Shown: piece by piece, positions 19,531 through 29,380 of the stretch
Layout of the letters: the number at the start of each line of letters is the position of its first letter
Position numbering within the stretch: position 1 is the stretch's first letter
Source: Cupriavidus taiwanensis
GTDB lineage: Bacteria > Pseudomonadota > Gammaproteobacteria > Burkholderiales > Burkholderiaceae
Assembly (NCBI RefSeq): GCF_900250075.1
Contig: NZ_LT977070.1
Location: forward strand, 1,814,603-1,878,602
Direction of reading: 5' to 3'
Length of the DNA stretch: 64,000 nucleotides
Notes under the pieces: model-generated
The model's input: the letters and a program-made list of their open reading frames with translations, nothing else
Told to the model about the DNA's origin: nothing
Database searches by the model: none
Made by a program: the position numbers and the translations under genes

Positions 19531-19857
19531 TCAGGTCTGAGAGTTGCTGGAAGAATCGCGTGAGTGTGCGAGGGATTGTGCGCGGGATTGGTACTCTTGG
19601 TCGGTGAACGCAGTCACGGCGAGGGCGTGGATCTGCGTGGGGAACAGACCGCGCAGCGCATCATACACCATGCGGTGTCGGGCAACCCGGTTGTGACCCG
19701 CAAAGCGCTCGCTGACGATTGTCACGTCGTAATGTCCGCCGCCGGACGCGGCGCCGGCATGTCCGGCGTGCAGCGCGCTGTCGTCGCGCACGGCCAGGTG
19801 GCTGGGGGCGAGCGCTGCGCGCAGCATTGCCTCGATCGTAGCGGGATCGGCTGCCAT
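19531..19857 (-). CDS. bolA: BolA family protein
   Basis: 108 residues with the BolA/IbaG class II KH-like fold: VRDDSALHAGHAG near the start and SERFAGHNRVARHRMVYDALRG in the middle, containing the conserved FxGxxxVxRHR motif and the helix that meets Fe-S clusters bound to monothiol glutaredoxins. BolA proteins act in iron-sulphur trafficking and stress morphology. The ATG at 19857 has an AAGGAAA site. It sits between yciB (50 bp upstream) and ppiC (4 bp downstream), an arrangement common in Burkholderiales. Confidence 0.93.
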   Translation of the reverse strand: MAADPATIEAMLRAALAPSHLAVRDDSALHAGHAGAASGGGHYDVTIVSERFAGHNRVARHRMVYDALRGLFPTQIHALAVTAFTDQEYQSRAQSLAHSRDSSSNSQT

Positions 19858-19907
19858 CGGTGGTTTCCTTCGGTTTGTGGGAACGAAACGGGGGCGCGGC
19901 GACGCCG

Positions 19908-20447
19908 TCAGTCCTGGGTGTTTTCCGGCATGTGGCGCGACAGCCAGACGCTTTGCGCGACGATGAAGACCAGCATCAGCCCCATGCTGCCGAACAGCTT
20001 GAAGTTGACCCAGGCCTCGGTCGAGAACTGGTAGGCCACGTACAGGTTGAGCACGCCCATGGCGGCGAAGAAGCCGGCCCACGCGAGATTGAGGCGCGCC
20101 CATACCGGATCCGGCAGGGACACCTGCTTTTCCATCATGGCGCGGATCAGGTTCTTGCGCCACACCAGCACCGAGCCCAGCAGCGCGGCTGCGAACAGCC
20201 AGTACAGCACGGTCGGCTTCCACTTGATGAAGGTCTCGTTGTGCAGCACCAGCGTGGCGCCGCCGAAGACCGCGATGATCAGCAGGCTGACCCACTGCAT
20301 CGGCTCGACCTTGCGGTGGCGGAACCAGACCCAGCCGATCTGCAGCACCGTGGCGCCGATGGCCACGGCGGTGGCGGTGTAGATGTCGGCCAGCTTGAAG
20401 GCGGCAAAGAAAAGAATGACCGGAAACAGGTCGAACAGGAATTTCAT
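19908..20447 (-). CDS. yciB: inner membrane-spanning / septation protein A family
   Basis: 179 residues, integral membrane protein of the YciB (IspA) family, linked to envelope synthesis and septation in enterobacteria. Starts [28 protein letters not shown], the diagnostic N-terminus (FDxxPxxLFF). Five or six transmembrane segments; the end SRHMPE is typical. It lies in the msrB-yciB-bolA-ppiC run, 45 bp after msrB. Confidence 0.95.
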   Translation of the reverse strand: MKFLFDLFPVILFFAAFKLADIYTATAVAIGATVLQIGWVWFRHRKVEPMQWVSLLIIAVFGGATLVLHNETFIKWKPTVLYWLFAAALLGSVLVWRKNLIRAMMEKQVSLPDPVWARLNLAWAGFFAAMGVLNLYVAYQFSTEAWVNFKLFGSMGLMLVFIVAQSVWLSRHMPENTQD

Positions 20448-20492
20448 GCGGGTCCAGGTTGTGCCCGGCGTCTGGGCCGGGCCTTTCAGGCG

Positions 20493-20948
20493 TCAGGGCT
20501 GCGGGTCGCGTTTGGGCGCTTCGGCAGCGTGGGCATCGTCCGCCGCACGCTGCGCCGGGTCGCGATCGTCGAATTTTAGCGCAGCCGAGTTGATGCAATA
20601 GCGCAGGCCGGTCGGCGCCGGCCCATCCTCGAACACGTGGCCGAGGTGGCTGCCGCACTCCTTGCAGCGGACTTCGACGCGCGTCATGCCGTGGCTGTGG
20701 TCGACATGCTCGGCAATGACCTCGCCGTTGATCGGGCGGAAATAGCTGGGCCAGCCGCAGCCGGCATCGAACTTGGTGGCCGATTCGAACAGCGGCGTGC
20801 CGCAGCCCACGCAGTGGTAGATGCCCCGGTCCCAGTGGTCCCAGTAGCGGCCGGTGAAGGGTCGCTCGGTGGCGGCCTCGCGGGTCACGCGGTATTCGAT
20901 CTCGGAGAGTTGTGCACGCCACTCGGCGTCGGTCTTGGTGGTGGTCAT
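20493..20948 (-). CDS. msrB: peptide-methionine (R)-S-oxide reductase
   Basis: Reduces the R form of methionine sulfoxide in proteins. 151 residues. The structural zinc is held by Cys46/Cys49 (HCVGCG) and Cys95/Cys98 (RCKECG). The catalytic Cys118 is in [23 protein letters not shown] carries the substrate-binding aromatic residues. No signal peptide, so cytoplasmic. First gene of the group running through yciB, bolA and ppiC. Confidence 0.97.
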   Translation of the reverse strand: MTTTKTDAEWRAQLSEIEYRVTREAATERPFTGRYWDHWDRGIYHCVGCGTPLFESATKFDAGCGWPSYFRPINGEVIAEHVDHSHGMTRVEVRCKECGSHLGHVFEDGPAPTGLRYCINSAALKFDDRDPAQRAADDAHAAEAPKRDPQP

Positions 20949-21103
20949 GGTTGTCCTCGCGGTGTTCCTTGGAGTGGATGGCCGGCCAGGCGTTCAGCGT
21001 CCACGCTTGTCCTTGCGGTTTGTCCACGGCATTGGTCGCCGGAATTGCGCGAACCTTACACCGGCTTGCGCCGGCTGCAGGCGCGCGGTGCCGGTTGTAG
21101 TCG

Positions 21104-22720
21104 TCAGGATGAGCAGCTCACCTCCAGCCCCGCGGCCCAGTCCGGCGGCAGCGCCGCGTAGTGCTCGGCCTCGGGCTGCTCGTCGAACGGGCGCGACAGC
21201 ACCGCCAGCAGCCGGTCCACCTCGCTGAAGTCCTTGTCGCGGGCACGGCGGATGGCGGTTTCGGCCAGGTGGTTGCGCAGCACGTACTTGGGGTTGACCG
21301 CCAGCATTTCCAGTTCGCGCGCGGCATCGTGCGATTGCTCGGCGCGCAGGCGCACGCGGTAGTCGGCCACCCAGGCATCGAAGGCGGCGCGGTCGAGGAA
21401 CAGGTCGCGCACCGGCGCGTCGCGCGAGGCATCGGTGGACGAAATGCCGCACAGCTTGCGCCAGAACAGCGTGTAGTCCACGCGCTGGCCGTGCAGCAGC
21501 TGGAACAGGCGGGTCAGCAGCGGCTCGTCGGCCTTGTCGTTGCCGCCGGCCGGTGGGCGCAGGCCCAGCTTGGCGCGGTAGTGGCGGAAGAACGCCGCGG
21601 CGTAGCGCTCGCGGAACGGGTCCAGCGCGGCGCGCGCCGCTTCGACCGCGGCATCGCGCGCGGCTTCCTGGTCGGCCTGCGCGGGCGGCAGCCACAGCGG
21701 CAGCAGCGCCTGCGCCAGGCAATGCAGGTTCCAGAATGCCACCTGCGGCTGCTGGCTGTAGGCGTAGCGGCCCTGCGTGTCGGAGTGGTTGCAGATATGG
21801 TTGGCGTCGAACGCATCGAGGAAGCCGAACGGGCCGTAATCGATGGTCAGTCCCAGGATCGACATATTGTCGGTGTTCATCACGCCGTGGCAGAAACCCA
21901 CCGCCTGCCAGTGCGCGATCAGGTCGGCGGTGCGCAGCGAGACCTCGCGCAGTAGCGCCTGGTAGGGCTGGCTGTCGTCGCGGCAGGCGGGCATGAAGTT
22001 GTCGATGACGAAATCCGCCAGCTTGCGCAGCGCGGCCACGTCGTCGTGCGCGGCGAAATGCTCGAAGTGCCCGAAGCGTATGAAGGTGGGCGACAGCCGG
22101 GTCACGACCGCGGCGGTCTCGATGGTCTCGCGCCGCACCGGCGCGTCGGAACCCACGATCGACAGCGCGCGCGTGGTCGGCACGCCCAGCGCGGCCATTG
22201 CCTCCGAGCACAGGTACTCACGGATCGACGAGCGCAGCACCGCGCGTCCGTCGGCCATGCGCGAATAGGGCGTCAGGCCCGCGCCCTTGAGCTGGATTTC
22301 CCACGGGCCGGTGTCGGTCTGCGCCTGCGCCAGGCGGATCGCGCGGCCGTCGCCGAGCTGGCCGGCCCAGACCCCGAACTGGTGTCCGGAATAGACCGTC
22401 GCCAGCGGATCGGCCCAGTCCGGCACCTGGTTGCCGATGAAGGTGTCGATGAAGTCTTGCCGGGCGGCGACGCTCGCGTCCCAGCCGAGCAGCGCCGCGG
22501 CGGCGGGCGCCACGCTCACCAGGTACGGCGACGGCAGCGGGGTGGGGCGCAGGCGCGTGAAGAAATGCGGGCCCAGGTCGGCAAAGCCGGGCGCGGCAGG
22601 GAACGGCAGCGGCAGGGTGACCGGCGGGGCGGTATCGGCAATGGATGGTGCAGCGTGCGGCTGGGGCGTATCTGGCATCGCGTAGGGCGCTCGGGCGCCA
22701 GGTGGCAGCGCGCTTTCCAT
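21104..22720 (-). CDS. selO: protein adenylyltransferase SelO (YdiU family)
   Basis: Pseudokinase-fold enzyme that transfers AMP from ATP to Ser, Thr or Tyr of target proteins, linked to oxidative stress. About 538 residues (524 if the Met at 22678 is the start; neither has a strong ribosome site). Motifs: [51 protein letters not shown] and the catalytic/metal stretch [23 protein letters not shown]. The C-terminus is CSS, with Cys at the position where eukaryotic SelO has selenocysteine. It is upstream of msrB on the same strand with a 155-bp gap, so probably separately transcribed. Confidence 0.96.
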   Translation of the reverse strand: MESALPPGARAPYAMPDTPQPHAAPSIADTAPPVTLPLPFPAAPGFADLGPHFFTRLRPTPLPSPYLVSVAPAAAALLGWDASVAARQDFIDTFIGNQVPDWADPLATVYSGHQFGVWAGQLGDGRAIRLAQAQTDTGPWEIQLKGAGLTPYSRMADGRAVLRSSIREYLCSEAMAALGVPTTRALSIVGSDAPVRRETIETAAVVTRLSPTFIRFGHFEHFAAHDDVAALRKLADFVIDNFMPACRDDSQPYQALLREVSLRTADLIAHWQAVGFCHGVMNTDNMSILGLTIDYGPFGFLDAFDANHICNHSDTQGRYAYSQQPQVAFWNLHCLAQALLPLWLPPAQADQEAARDAAVEAARAALDPFRERYAAAFFRHYRAKLGLRPPAGGNDKADEPLLTRLFQLLHGQRVDYTLFWRKLCGISSTDASRDAPVRDLFLDRAAFDAWVADYRVRLRAEQSHDAARELEMLAVNPKYVLRNHLAETAIRRARDKDFSEVDRLLAVLSRPFDEQPEAEHYAALPPDWAAGLEVSCSS

Positions 22721-23106
22721 GCACTTCGGCAGGGTGCCGCGGCACGCGTGTCAGGCGGTGCGGCGCGGCATGCAGAAGGCACGAAAATGCGATGGTGGCT
22801 AGGGAAAACGACATGTTGAGGTGCAACATGCCACGCAGTATTGTACGTCCTCAACGGCACGAGACCGCGCCCCGCCGGGACATGCCGCCATGCACCGCAA
22901 GGTTATTTCCCGCCTTCACTGAGCCCATGAATCCGGTGCATGGATTTCCGCAGAATTGCGGCCCCGACGACAGCAACGCGACGACAGTACGGGCAGTGCA
23001 CGACCGGGTCGGCTCCTTGCCGATGCCATACATGCGAACGACCGTCCAAAAATAGTACGGTTGTTCGTTTTTCGGTGGAACAGAACAGCATTCAGGAGAC
23101 AGGTTC
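22721..23106. other. 386-bp divergent intergenic region, selO / acyl-CoA ligase
   Basis: Holds the control regions of two divergent genes. The selO-proximal half shows no signal I can name. The half next to the ligase has the operator-like dyad at 23035-23068 and an AGGAGA ribosome site. A short minus-strand open frame (22851-23108) has no family features and overlaps the operator; I do not call it a gene. Confidence 0.7.
23049..23068 (+). promoter_or_regulatory. operator-like motif, TetR type, upstream of the acyl-CoA ligase
   Basis: AAAATAGTACGGTTGTTCGT, 38 bp before the ligase ATG. Its reverse complement matches the site upstream of fadB' (32022-32041) at 17 of 20 positions. It also forms the right half of an inverted repeat, CGAACGACCGT (23035-23045) against ACGGTTGTTCG (23057-23067), 10 of 11 pairing. 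Gene partners suggest a fatty-acid regulator; the protein is not encoded here. Confidence 0.65.
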
Positions 23107-24732
23107 ATGGCATTGATGGGTCAAATGATGAGCGCGCCGCTGCTCATTTCCTCCATCATCAAACACGCCGCGCGTTATTACGGCAGCACCGAGATCGTCT
23201 CGCGGCGCACGGAGGGCGACCTGCATCGCTATACGTACCGCGATTGCGAGCTGCGTGCCCGCAAGCTGGCGCAGGCGCTCGGCGCGCTGGGCGTGAAGCA
23301 GGGCGAGCGTGTCGGCACGCTGGCCTGGAACGGCTACCGCCACCTGGAGATCTACTACGGCGTGTCGGGCATGGGCGCCGTCTGCCATACCGTCAACCCG
23401 CGCCTGTTCCCCGAGCAGATTGCCTATATCGTCAACCACGCGGAAGACGGCTATGTCTTCTTCGACCTGACCTTCCTGCCGCTGGTCGAGGGCGTGGCCC
23501 CGCATTGCCCTAACGTCCGCGGCTGGGTGGCGATGACCGACCGGGCGCACATGCCGGCCGAGTCCAAGGTGCCGCTGCTGTGCTACGAAGAACTGCTCGA
23601 CGCACAGGACGGCAACTACGAATGGCCACAGTTCGACGAGAACCTCGCGTCGAGCCTGTGCTACACCTCGGGCACCACCGGCAATCCCAAGGGCGCGCTG
23701 TATTCGCACCGCTCCACGGTGCTGCACTCCTATGCCTCGGCCATGCCGGATGCGCTGGGCTGCTCGGCCAGCGACGTGATCCTGCCGGTGGTGCCGATGT
23801 TCCACGTCAATGCCTGGGGCCTGCCGTACTCGGTGCCGCTGGTCGGCGCCAAGCTGGTGCTGCCGGGGCCCAAGCTGGACGGCGCCTCGCTCTATGAACT
23901 GTTCGAGCAGGAAAAGGTAACCTTCTCCGCCGGCGTGCCGACGGTGTGGCTTGGCCTGCTGCAGCACATGCAGGCCAACCAGCTGAAGTTCTCCACCTTC
24001 CGCCGCACCGTGATCGGCGGCTCGGCCGCGCCGCCGGCGATGATCCGCGCGCTCGAGGCGCTGGACGTTGAGGTGATCCACGCCTGGGGCATGACCGAGA
24101 TGTCGCCGCTGGGCACCGCCAGCAAGCTGCTCGCCAAGCACCACGACCTGCCCGACGCCGAGCGCCACAAGATCCAGGAAAAGCAGGGCCGCGTGATCTA
24201 CGGCGTCGACATGAAGATCGTCGACGGCGAGGGCAAGGAACTGTCGTGGGACGGCAAGGCCTTCGGCGACCTGCTGGTGCGCGGGCCGTGGATCATCGAC
24301 CGCTACTTCCGCAATGACGCCAGCCCGCTGGTCGACGGCTGGTTTCCGACCGGCGACGTCGCCACCATCGATGCCGACGGCTTCATGCAGATCACCGACC
24401 GCAGCAAGGACGTGATCAAGTCGGGCGGCGAATGGATTTCGTCGATCGATATCGAGAACGTCGCCGCCGCGCATCCCGCGGTGCATATGGCGGCCTGCAT
24501 CTCCGCCTACCACCCCAAGTGGGACGAGCGCCCGCTGCTGGTGGTGGTGAAGAAGCCCGGCGCCGAGGTCAGTCGCGAGGAACTGCTGCGGTTCTTCGAA
24601 GGCAAGGTCGCCAAGTGGTGGATTCCGGACGACGTGGCCTTTGTCACCGAGATTCCGCTGACGGCCACCGGCAAGATGCAGAAGCTGCGGCTGCGCGAGC
24701 AGTTCAAGGACTACAAGCTGCCGACTGCCTGA
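23107..24732 (+). CDS. fatty-acid acyl-CoA ligase (AMP-forming)
   Basis: Activates a carboxylic acid with ATP and CoA to its acyl-CoA at the cytoplasmic side. 541 residues with the full adenylating set: [18 protein letters not shown] (P-loop), [48 protein letters not shown] and the C-terminal [13 protein letters not shown] containing the catalytic lysine. It is closest in pattern to the medium-chain/AlkK and DmdB-like ligases rather than to E. coli FadD. It has an AGGAGA site and an operator-like repeat in front. The livJHMGF-like genes follow on the same strand, suggesting that their substrate is a carboxylate activated by this enzyme. Confidence 0.94.
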   Translation: MALMGQMMSAPLLISSIIKHAARYYGSTEIVSRRTEGDLHRYTYRDCELRARKLAQALGALGVKQGERVGTLAWNGYRHLEIYYGVSGMGAVCHTVNPRLFPEQIAYIVNHAEDGYVFFDLTFLPLVEGVAPHCPNVRGWVAMTDRAHMPAESKVPLLCYEELLDAQDGNYEWPQFDENLASSLCYTSGTTGNPKGALYSHRSTVLHSYASAMPDALGCSASDVILPVVPMFHVNAWGLPYSVPLVGAKLVLPGPKLDGASLYELFEQEKVTFSAGVPTVWLGLLQHMQANQLKFSTFRRTVIGGSAAPPAMIRALEALDVEVIHAWGMTEMSPLGTASKLLAKHHDLPDAERHKIQEKQGRVIYGVDMKIVDGEGKELSWDGKAFGDLLVRGPWIIDRYFRNDASPLVDGWFPTGDVATIDADGFMQITDRSKDVIKSGGEWISSIDIENVAAAHPAVHMAACISAYHPKWDERPLLVVVKKPGAEVSREELLRFFEGKVAKWWIPDDVAFVTEIPLTATGKMQKLRLREQFKDYKLPTA

Positions 24733-24881
24733 GGCCGGCAGGCCAGCATCCGGTGCGCCGGGCCCGCTTGCGGCGCGGCGCTGCCGGGGCCGGCCGCGCG
24801 GCGCGAACAGGAGGGCGCCACGCGGCCGGTCGCATCGACGACATCGAACCACAAGCCACGATAAGAGTGAAGGAGACAGGT

Positions 24882-26132
24882 ATGACGAAAATGCGTCCGC
24901 TGGTGGCCGGTGTGGCCACGTTTGCCGCACTGGGTTCTGCGCTGGTTTCGGGGGCCGCACTCGCGGATACGGTGAAGATCGCCTTTATCGATCCGCTCTC
25001 GGGGCTGATGGCCCCGGTTGGCCAGAACCAGCTCAAGAGCTGGCAGTACGTGGCCGACGTCGCCAACCAGAAGGGCTGGGCCGGTCCGCACAAGTTCGAG
25101 GTGGTGGGCTTCGACAACAAGCTGTCGCCGCAGGAAAGCCTGACCATCCTCAAGCAGGCGGTCGACCAGGGCATTCGCTACATCGTGCAGGGCAACGGCT
25201 CGTCGGTCGGCCTGGCGCTGCAGGACGCGGTGGCCAAGCACAACGAGCGCAACCCCGGCAAGGAAATCGTCTACCTGAACTACGCCGCGGTGGATCCGGA
25301 CATGACCAATGCCAAGTGCAACTACTGGCATTTCCGCCTGGACGCGAACTCGGACATGAAGATGGAGGCGCTGACCACCTTCCTGGCCAAGGACCCGAAC
25401 GTCAAGAAGGTCTACCTGATCAACCAGAACTACTCGTTCGGCCACCAGGTGGCGCGCGCCGCCAAGGACTACCTGAAGCGCAAGCGCCCGGATATCCAGA
25501 TCGTCGGCGAAGACCTGCATCCGCTGGCGCAGGTCAAGGACTTCGCGCCGTACGCCGCCAAGATCAAGGCCTCCGGCGCCGACACCGTGATCACCGGCAA
25601 CTGGGGCAGCGACCTCGCGCTGCTGATCAAGGCGGGCAAGGACGCCGGGCTCACCACCAACTACTACACCTACTACGCCGGCACCACCGGCGTGCCGACC
25701 GCGATGGGCGCGGCCGGTGCCGAGCACGTCAAGTACGTGGGCTACTACAACCCCAACAACAAGGGCTTCCGCGGCGCCGACATCATCGAGGGCTACAAGA
25801 AGAAGTACAACGACGACTTCTACGTGATGGCCTCGTACACCGGTATTGCCATGCTCAGCAAGGCGATGAAGGACACCAACTCCACCGATCCGGTCAAGGT
25901 GGCCAAGGCGCTGGAAGGCATCAAGGTCGACAGCATGAACGGCACGGTCGAGATGCGCAACACCGACCACCAGGCGCAGCAGCCGCTGGTGGTCGCCACC
26001 TGGACCAAGGTCGACGGCAAGGAAGTCAAGTACGACCAGGAGAACACCGGCTACGGCTGGAAGACCAACGCGCTGATGGACCAGTACGTGTCGGCCCAGC
26101 CGACCTCCTGCCAGATGAAGCGGCCGGGCTGA
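24882..26132 (+). CDS. ABC transporter periplasmic binding protein, branched-chain amino acid (LivJ) type
   Basis: Periplasmic receptor of the Liv/HAAT family. 416 residues; signal peptide to about residue 28 (ALVSGAALA). Type I periplasmic fold: VKIAFIDPLSGLMAPVGQNQLKSWQYV, then VVGFDNKLSPQESLTILKQAVDQGIRYIVQGNGSS. The ATG at 24882 has an AAGGAGA site. It is 149 bp after the acyl-CoA ligase and precedes permease and ATPase genes. Because of the ligase and the shared regulation with beta-oxidation, the ligand may be an aromatic, dicarboxylic or other organic acid rather than an amino acid. Confidence 0.93.
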   Translation: MTKMRPLVAGVATFAALGSALVSGAALADTVKIAFIDPLSGLMAPVGQNQLKSWQYVADVANQKGWAGPHKFEVVGFDNKLSPQESLTILKQAVDQGIRYIVQGNGSSVGLALQDAVAKHNERNPGKEIVYLNYAAVDPDMTNAKCNYWHFRLDANSDMKMEALTTFLAKDPNVKKVYLINQNYSFGHQVARAAKDYLKRKRPDIQIVGEDLHPLAQVKDFAPYAAKIKASGADTVITGNWGSDLALLIKAGKDAGLTTNYYTYYAGTTGVPTAMGAAGAEHVKYVGYYNPNNKGFRGADIIEGYKKKYNDDFYVMASYTGIAMLSKAMKDTNSTDPVKVAKALEGIKVDSMNGTVEMRNTDHQAQQPLVVATWTKVDGKEVKYDQENTGYGWKTNALMDQYVSAQPTSCQMKRPG

Positions 26133-26341
26133 TCCCGACGGCGGGGCGCGGCCATCGCTGACAAAGTGGCCGCGCGGCCTGCATACTTCCGGTCTTTCCG
26201 GCCGACATTCCGGTCTTTTGCAGACCATAACGGGGAGTGTCCGGGGGCGATGTCCGCCCCCGGCGGTGGCGCTCACCCTCGATCGACCCGGACGGTTGCC
26301 GGCATGCCCCCGCATGGCGGCACCAGCTTGAAGGACACGCT

Positions 26342-27289
26342 GTGGAATTCTTCGTCATCTCACTGCTGAACGGCATCAGCTACGGGCTGCTGCTGTTCAT
26401 GCTGTCGTCGGGCCTCACGCTGATCTTCAGCATGATGGGCGTGCTCAACTTTGCCCATGCCAGCTTCTACATGCTGGGCGCCTACTTTGCCTACACCATC
26501 GCCAGCAAGATCGGCTTCTGGCCGGCGCTGATCTTCGCGCCGCTGCTGGTGGCGGGCGCGGGCGCGCTGGTGGAGCGCTTTGGCCTGCGCACGGTGCACA
26601 AGTACGGCCACGTGGCCGAGCTGCTGTTCACCTTCGGCCTGGCCTACCTGATCGAGGAGGGCGTCAAGCTGGTGTGGGGCCTGGCGGCGGTGCCGTACCG
26701 GATCCCGGCCGAACTCGACGGGCCGCTGTTCACGGTGTTCACCTCGTCGTTCCCCAAGTACCGCGCCTTCATGATGCTGGTGTCGCTGGGCATGCTGGTG
26801 GCGATCTACCTGGTGCTGACGCGCACCCGCATCGGGCTGGTGATCCAGGCCGCGCTGACCCATCCGGAAATGGTCGAGGCGCTGGGGCACAACGTGCCGC
26901 GCGTGTTCATGATGGTATTCGGCGGCGGCGCCGCGCTGGCGGGGCTGGCCGGGGTGATCGGCGGCAATGCCTTCGTCACCGAGCCGTCGATGGCCGCCGC
27001 GGTGGGGTCGATCGTGTTCGTGGTGGCGGTGGTGGGCGGCATGGGCTCGCTGGTGGGCGCGTTCATCGCGTCGATCCTGATCGGCGTGCTGCAGACCTTC
27101 GCGGTCACCATCGACGCCTCGCTGGCGGGCCTGATGACCAGCCTGGGCCTGGCGGTCAGCGAGGCCACGCCGTTCTATTCGCTGTGGAAGCTGACGGTGG
27201 CCCAGGTGGCGCCGGTGCTGCCATACCTGCTGCTGGTGGTGATGCTGATCTTCCGCCCGCGTGGACTGATGGGAACCCGGGAGAGCTGA
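26342..27289 (+). CDS. ABC transporter permease, LivH type
   Basis: 315 residues, eight or so transmembrane helices, LivH family. Begins EFFVISLLNGISYGLLLFMLSSGLTLIFSMMGVLNFAHASFYMLGAY, the hallmark N-terminus. I set a GTG start at 26342, five bases after AAGGA-like GAAGGACAC; the longer frame from 26237 would add 35 residues with no homology-like character. Forms the membrane channel with the LivM-type gene 4 bp downstream. Confidence 0.93.
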   Translation: MEFFVISLLNGISYGLLLFMLSSGLTLIFSMMGVLNFAHASFYMLGAYFAYTIASKIGFWPALIFAPLLVAGAGALVERFGLRTVHKYGHVAELLFTFGLAYLIEEGVKLVWGLAAVPYRIPAELDGPLFTVFTSSFPKYRAFMMLVSLGMLVAIYLVLTRTRIGLVIQAALTHPEMVEALGHNVPRVFMMVFGGGAALAGLAGVIGGNAFVTEPSMAAAVGSIVFVVAVVGGMGSLVGAFIASILIGVLQTFAVTIDASLAGLMTSLGLAVSEATPFYSLWKLTVAQVAPVLPYLLLVVMLIFRPRGLMGTRES

Positions 27290-27293
27290 CGCC

Positions 27294-28607
27294 ATGGAGC
27301 AAGCGATGCAACAACCCCGCGAGCCGGTGGCAACCGGCCGCACCCTGCGCTACCGCCCGCTGAACCTGGCGCGCTGGATCATCTGGAGCCTGACCGTGCT
27401 GGTCATGCTGGTGCTGCCGCTGTTCTTCACCGGGGGCTTCGCCATCACGCTGATGTCGCAGATGGGCATCATGATCATCTTCGCGCTGTCGTACAACATG
27501 CTGCTGGGCCAGACCGGCATGCTGTCGTTCGGCCATGCGGTGTATTCCGGGCTGGGCGCCTTTATCGCCGTGCACGTGCTGAACATGGTCGGCGCCGGCA
27601 AGGTGTGGCTGCCGGTGTCGATGCTGCCGCTGGTGGGCGGGCTGGCCGGCGCGTTCTTCGGCGTCATCTTCGGCTACGTCACCACCAAGAAGGCCGGCAC
27701 CACCTTCGCCATGATCACCATGGGCATCGGCGAGATGGTCTTTGCCAGCTCGCTGATGTTCCCGGAGTTCTTCGGCGGCGAGGGCGGCATCTCCACCAAC
27801 CGCGTGGTCGGCGACCCGTTCCTGGGCATCAGCTTCGGACCCGGGCGCCAGGTCTACTACCTGATCGCGGCATGGTGCCTGGTGTCGATGGTGGCGATGT
27901 ACGCCTGGACCCAGACGCCGCTGGGCCGCATTGCCAACGCGGTGCGCGACAATCCCGAGCGGGTCGAGTTCATCGGCTACAACACCCAGCGCGTGCGCTA
28001 CCTGGTGCTGATCCTGTCGGCATTCTTCGCCGGCATTTCCGGCGCGCTGGCGGCGATCAACTTCGAGATCGTCTCGGCCGAGAACGTCAGCGCGGTGCGT
28101 TCGGGCGGCGTGCTGCTGGCGGTGTTCATCGGCGGCGCCGGCGTGTTCTTCGGGCCGATCATCGGCGCGGTGGTGTTCGTGCTGTTCGCGGTGGCGCTGT
28201 CGGACCTGACCAAGGCCTGGCTGCTCTACCTGGGCCTGTTCTTCGTGCTGATGGTGATGTTCGTGCCGGGCGGCCTGGCGAGCCTGCTGCTGATGCAACT
28301 GCCGCTGGCGGCGAAGGGCAAGCTGCGCCGCATGCTGCCGTCCTATGCCAAGGCCGGCGCGGCCGGCGTGGTGCTGCTGGTGGCCGTGATCGTGACCGTC
28401 GAGCTGGTCTACAAGGTCCAGGTCGACAGCGCCAATGGCACCGCCATGAAGCTGTTCGGCATCGGCTTCGATGCCGCGACCTGGGCGCCATGGCTGGCGG
28501 CGGCGGCGCTGTGGGCGGTGGGGCTGGGCGCATGGCGACTGGCGGTGCGCGCGTCGCGTGCGCAATGGGACAAGGTGCAGGCAGAAATCGCAGGAGGCAG
28601 GGCATGA
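27294..28607 (+). CDS. ABC transporter permease, LivM type, with C-terminal extension
   Basis: 437 residues. The LivM core (about residues 30-325) has MGIMIIFALSYNMLLGQTGMLSFGHAVYSGLGAF and GKVWLPVSMLPLVGGLAGAFFG, ending in FVLMVMFVPGGLASLL. A further stretch of about 110 residues follows, with two extra hydrophobic segments (AGVVLLVAVIVTVELVYKV and APWLAAAALWAVGLGAWRLA). Many relatives end soon after the PGG motif, so the tail is unusual. Its stop overlaps the next ATG by 4 bp. Confidence 0.92.
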   Translation: MEQAMQQPREPVATGRTLRYRPLNLARWIIWSLTVLVMLVLPLFFTGGFAITLMSQMGIMIIFALSYNMLLGQTGMLSFGHAVYSGLGAFIAVHVLNMVGAGKVWLPVSMLPLVGGLAGAFFGVIFGYVTTKKAGTTFAMITMGIGEMVFASSLMFPEFFGGEGGISTNRVVGDPFLGISFGPGRQVYYLIAAWCLVSMVAMYAWTQTPLGRIANAVRDNPERVEFIGYNTQRVRYLVLILSAFFAGISGALAAINFEIVSAENVSAVRSGGVLLAVFIGGAGVFFGPIIGAVVFVLFAVALSDLTKAWLLYLGLFFVLMVMFVPGGLASLLLMQLPLAAKGKLRRMLPSYAKAGAAGVVLLVAVIVTVELVYKVQVDSANGTAMKLFGIGFDAATWAPWLAAAALWAVGLGAWRLAVRASRAQWDKVQAEIAGGRA

Positions 28608-29380
28608 GCGCGGCGGCACTGGAACTGACCGATGTACGCAAGAAGTTCGGCCAGACGGAGATCATCCGCGGCGTGAACCTGAGCATCCCCAAGGGCGAGC
28701 GCCATGCGCTGATCGGCCCCAACGGGGCCGGCAAGTCGACTACCTTCAACCTGATCTCGGGCCGCTTCGCGCCCAGCAGCGGCACGGTGCGGCTGAACGG
28801 TGAAGAGATCGGCGGGCTGCAGCCCTTCGTCATCAACCGCATGGGGCTGTCGCGCAGCTTCCAGATCACCAATATCTTCCACCGGCTGTCGGTGTTCGAG
28901 AACCTGCGCTGCGCGGTGCTGTGGTCGCTTGGCTACAAGTATTCGTTCTGGCACCGGCTCACCGGGCTGCGCGACGCGCGCGAGCGTGCCGAGGACGTGC
29001 TGGAGCTGATCGGCATGCAGCACCGCCGCGATACGCAGGCCGGCCTGCTGACCTACGCCGAGCAGCGCGCGCTGGAAATCGGCATCACCATCGCCGGCGG
29101 CGCCGAGGTGATCCTGCTGGACGAGCCCACCGCGGGCATGAGCCGCTCCGAATCGGACCACGCGGTCGAGCTGATCCGCAAGGTCACGGTGGGCAAGACG
29201 CTGGTGATGGTGGAGCACGACATGAGCGTGGTGTTCGGGCTGGCCGACCGCATCTCGGTGCTTGTCTACGGCGAAGTCATCGCCACCGATACCCCGCAGG
29301 CGATCCGCAACAACCGCAAGGTCAAGGAAGCCTACCTGGGCACCACGCTGGACGAAGCCACCACCGAAGGAGCGCATTGA
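28604..29380 (+). CDS. ABC transporter ATP-binding protein, LivG type
   Basis: 258 residues. Walker A GPNGAGKST, Q-loop SRSFQITNIF, Walker B VILLDEPTAGM, switch His in MVEHDMSVVF and the LivG-type C-terminus KVKEAYLGT. The signature motif is LTYAEQR rather than LSYGEQR, a mild change seen in this branch. The start overlaps the LivM-type stop and the stop overlaps the LivF-type start (TGATG), so all three are coupled. Confidence 0.94.
   Translation: MSAAALELTDVRKKFGQTEIIRGVNLSIPKGERHALIGPNGAGKSTTFNLISGRFAPSSGTVRLNGEEIGGLQPFVINRMGLSRSFQITNIFHRLSVFENLRCAVLWSLGYKYSFWHRLTGLRDARERAEDVLELIGMQHRRDTQAGLLTYAEQRALEIGITIAGGAEVILLDEPTAGMSRSESDHAVELIRKVTVGKTLVMVEHDMSVVFGLADRISVLVYGEVIATDTPQAIRNNRKVKEAYLGTTLDEATTEGAH

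Noticed and set aside
22851..23108. 85-codon minus-strand open frame before the acyl-CoA ligase
   Set aside because: No ribosome site, no family features, and it runs across the operator and ribosome site of the ligase.
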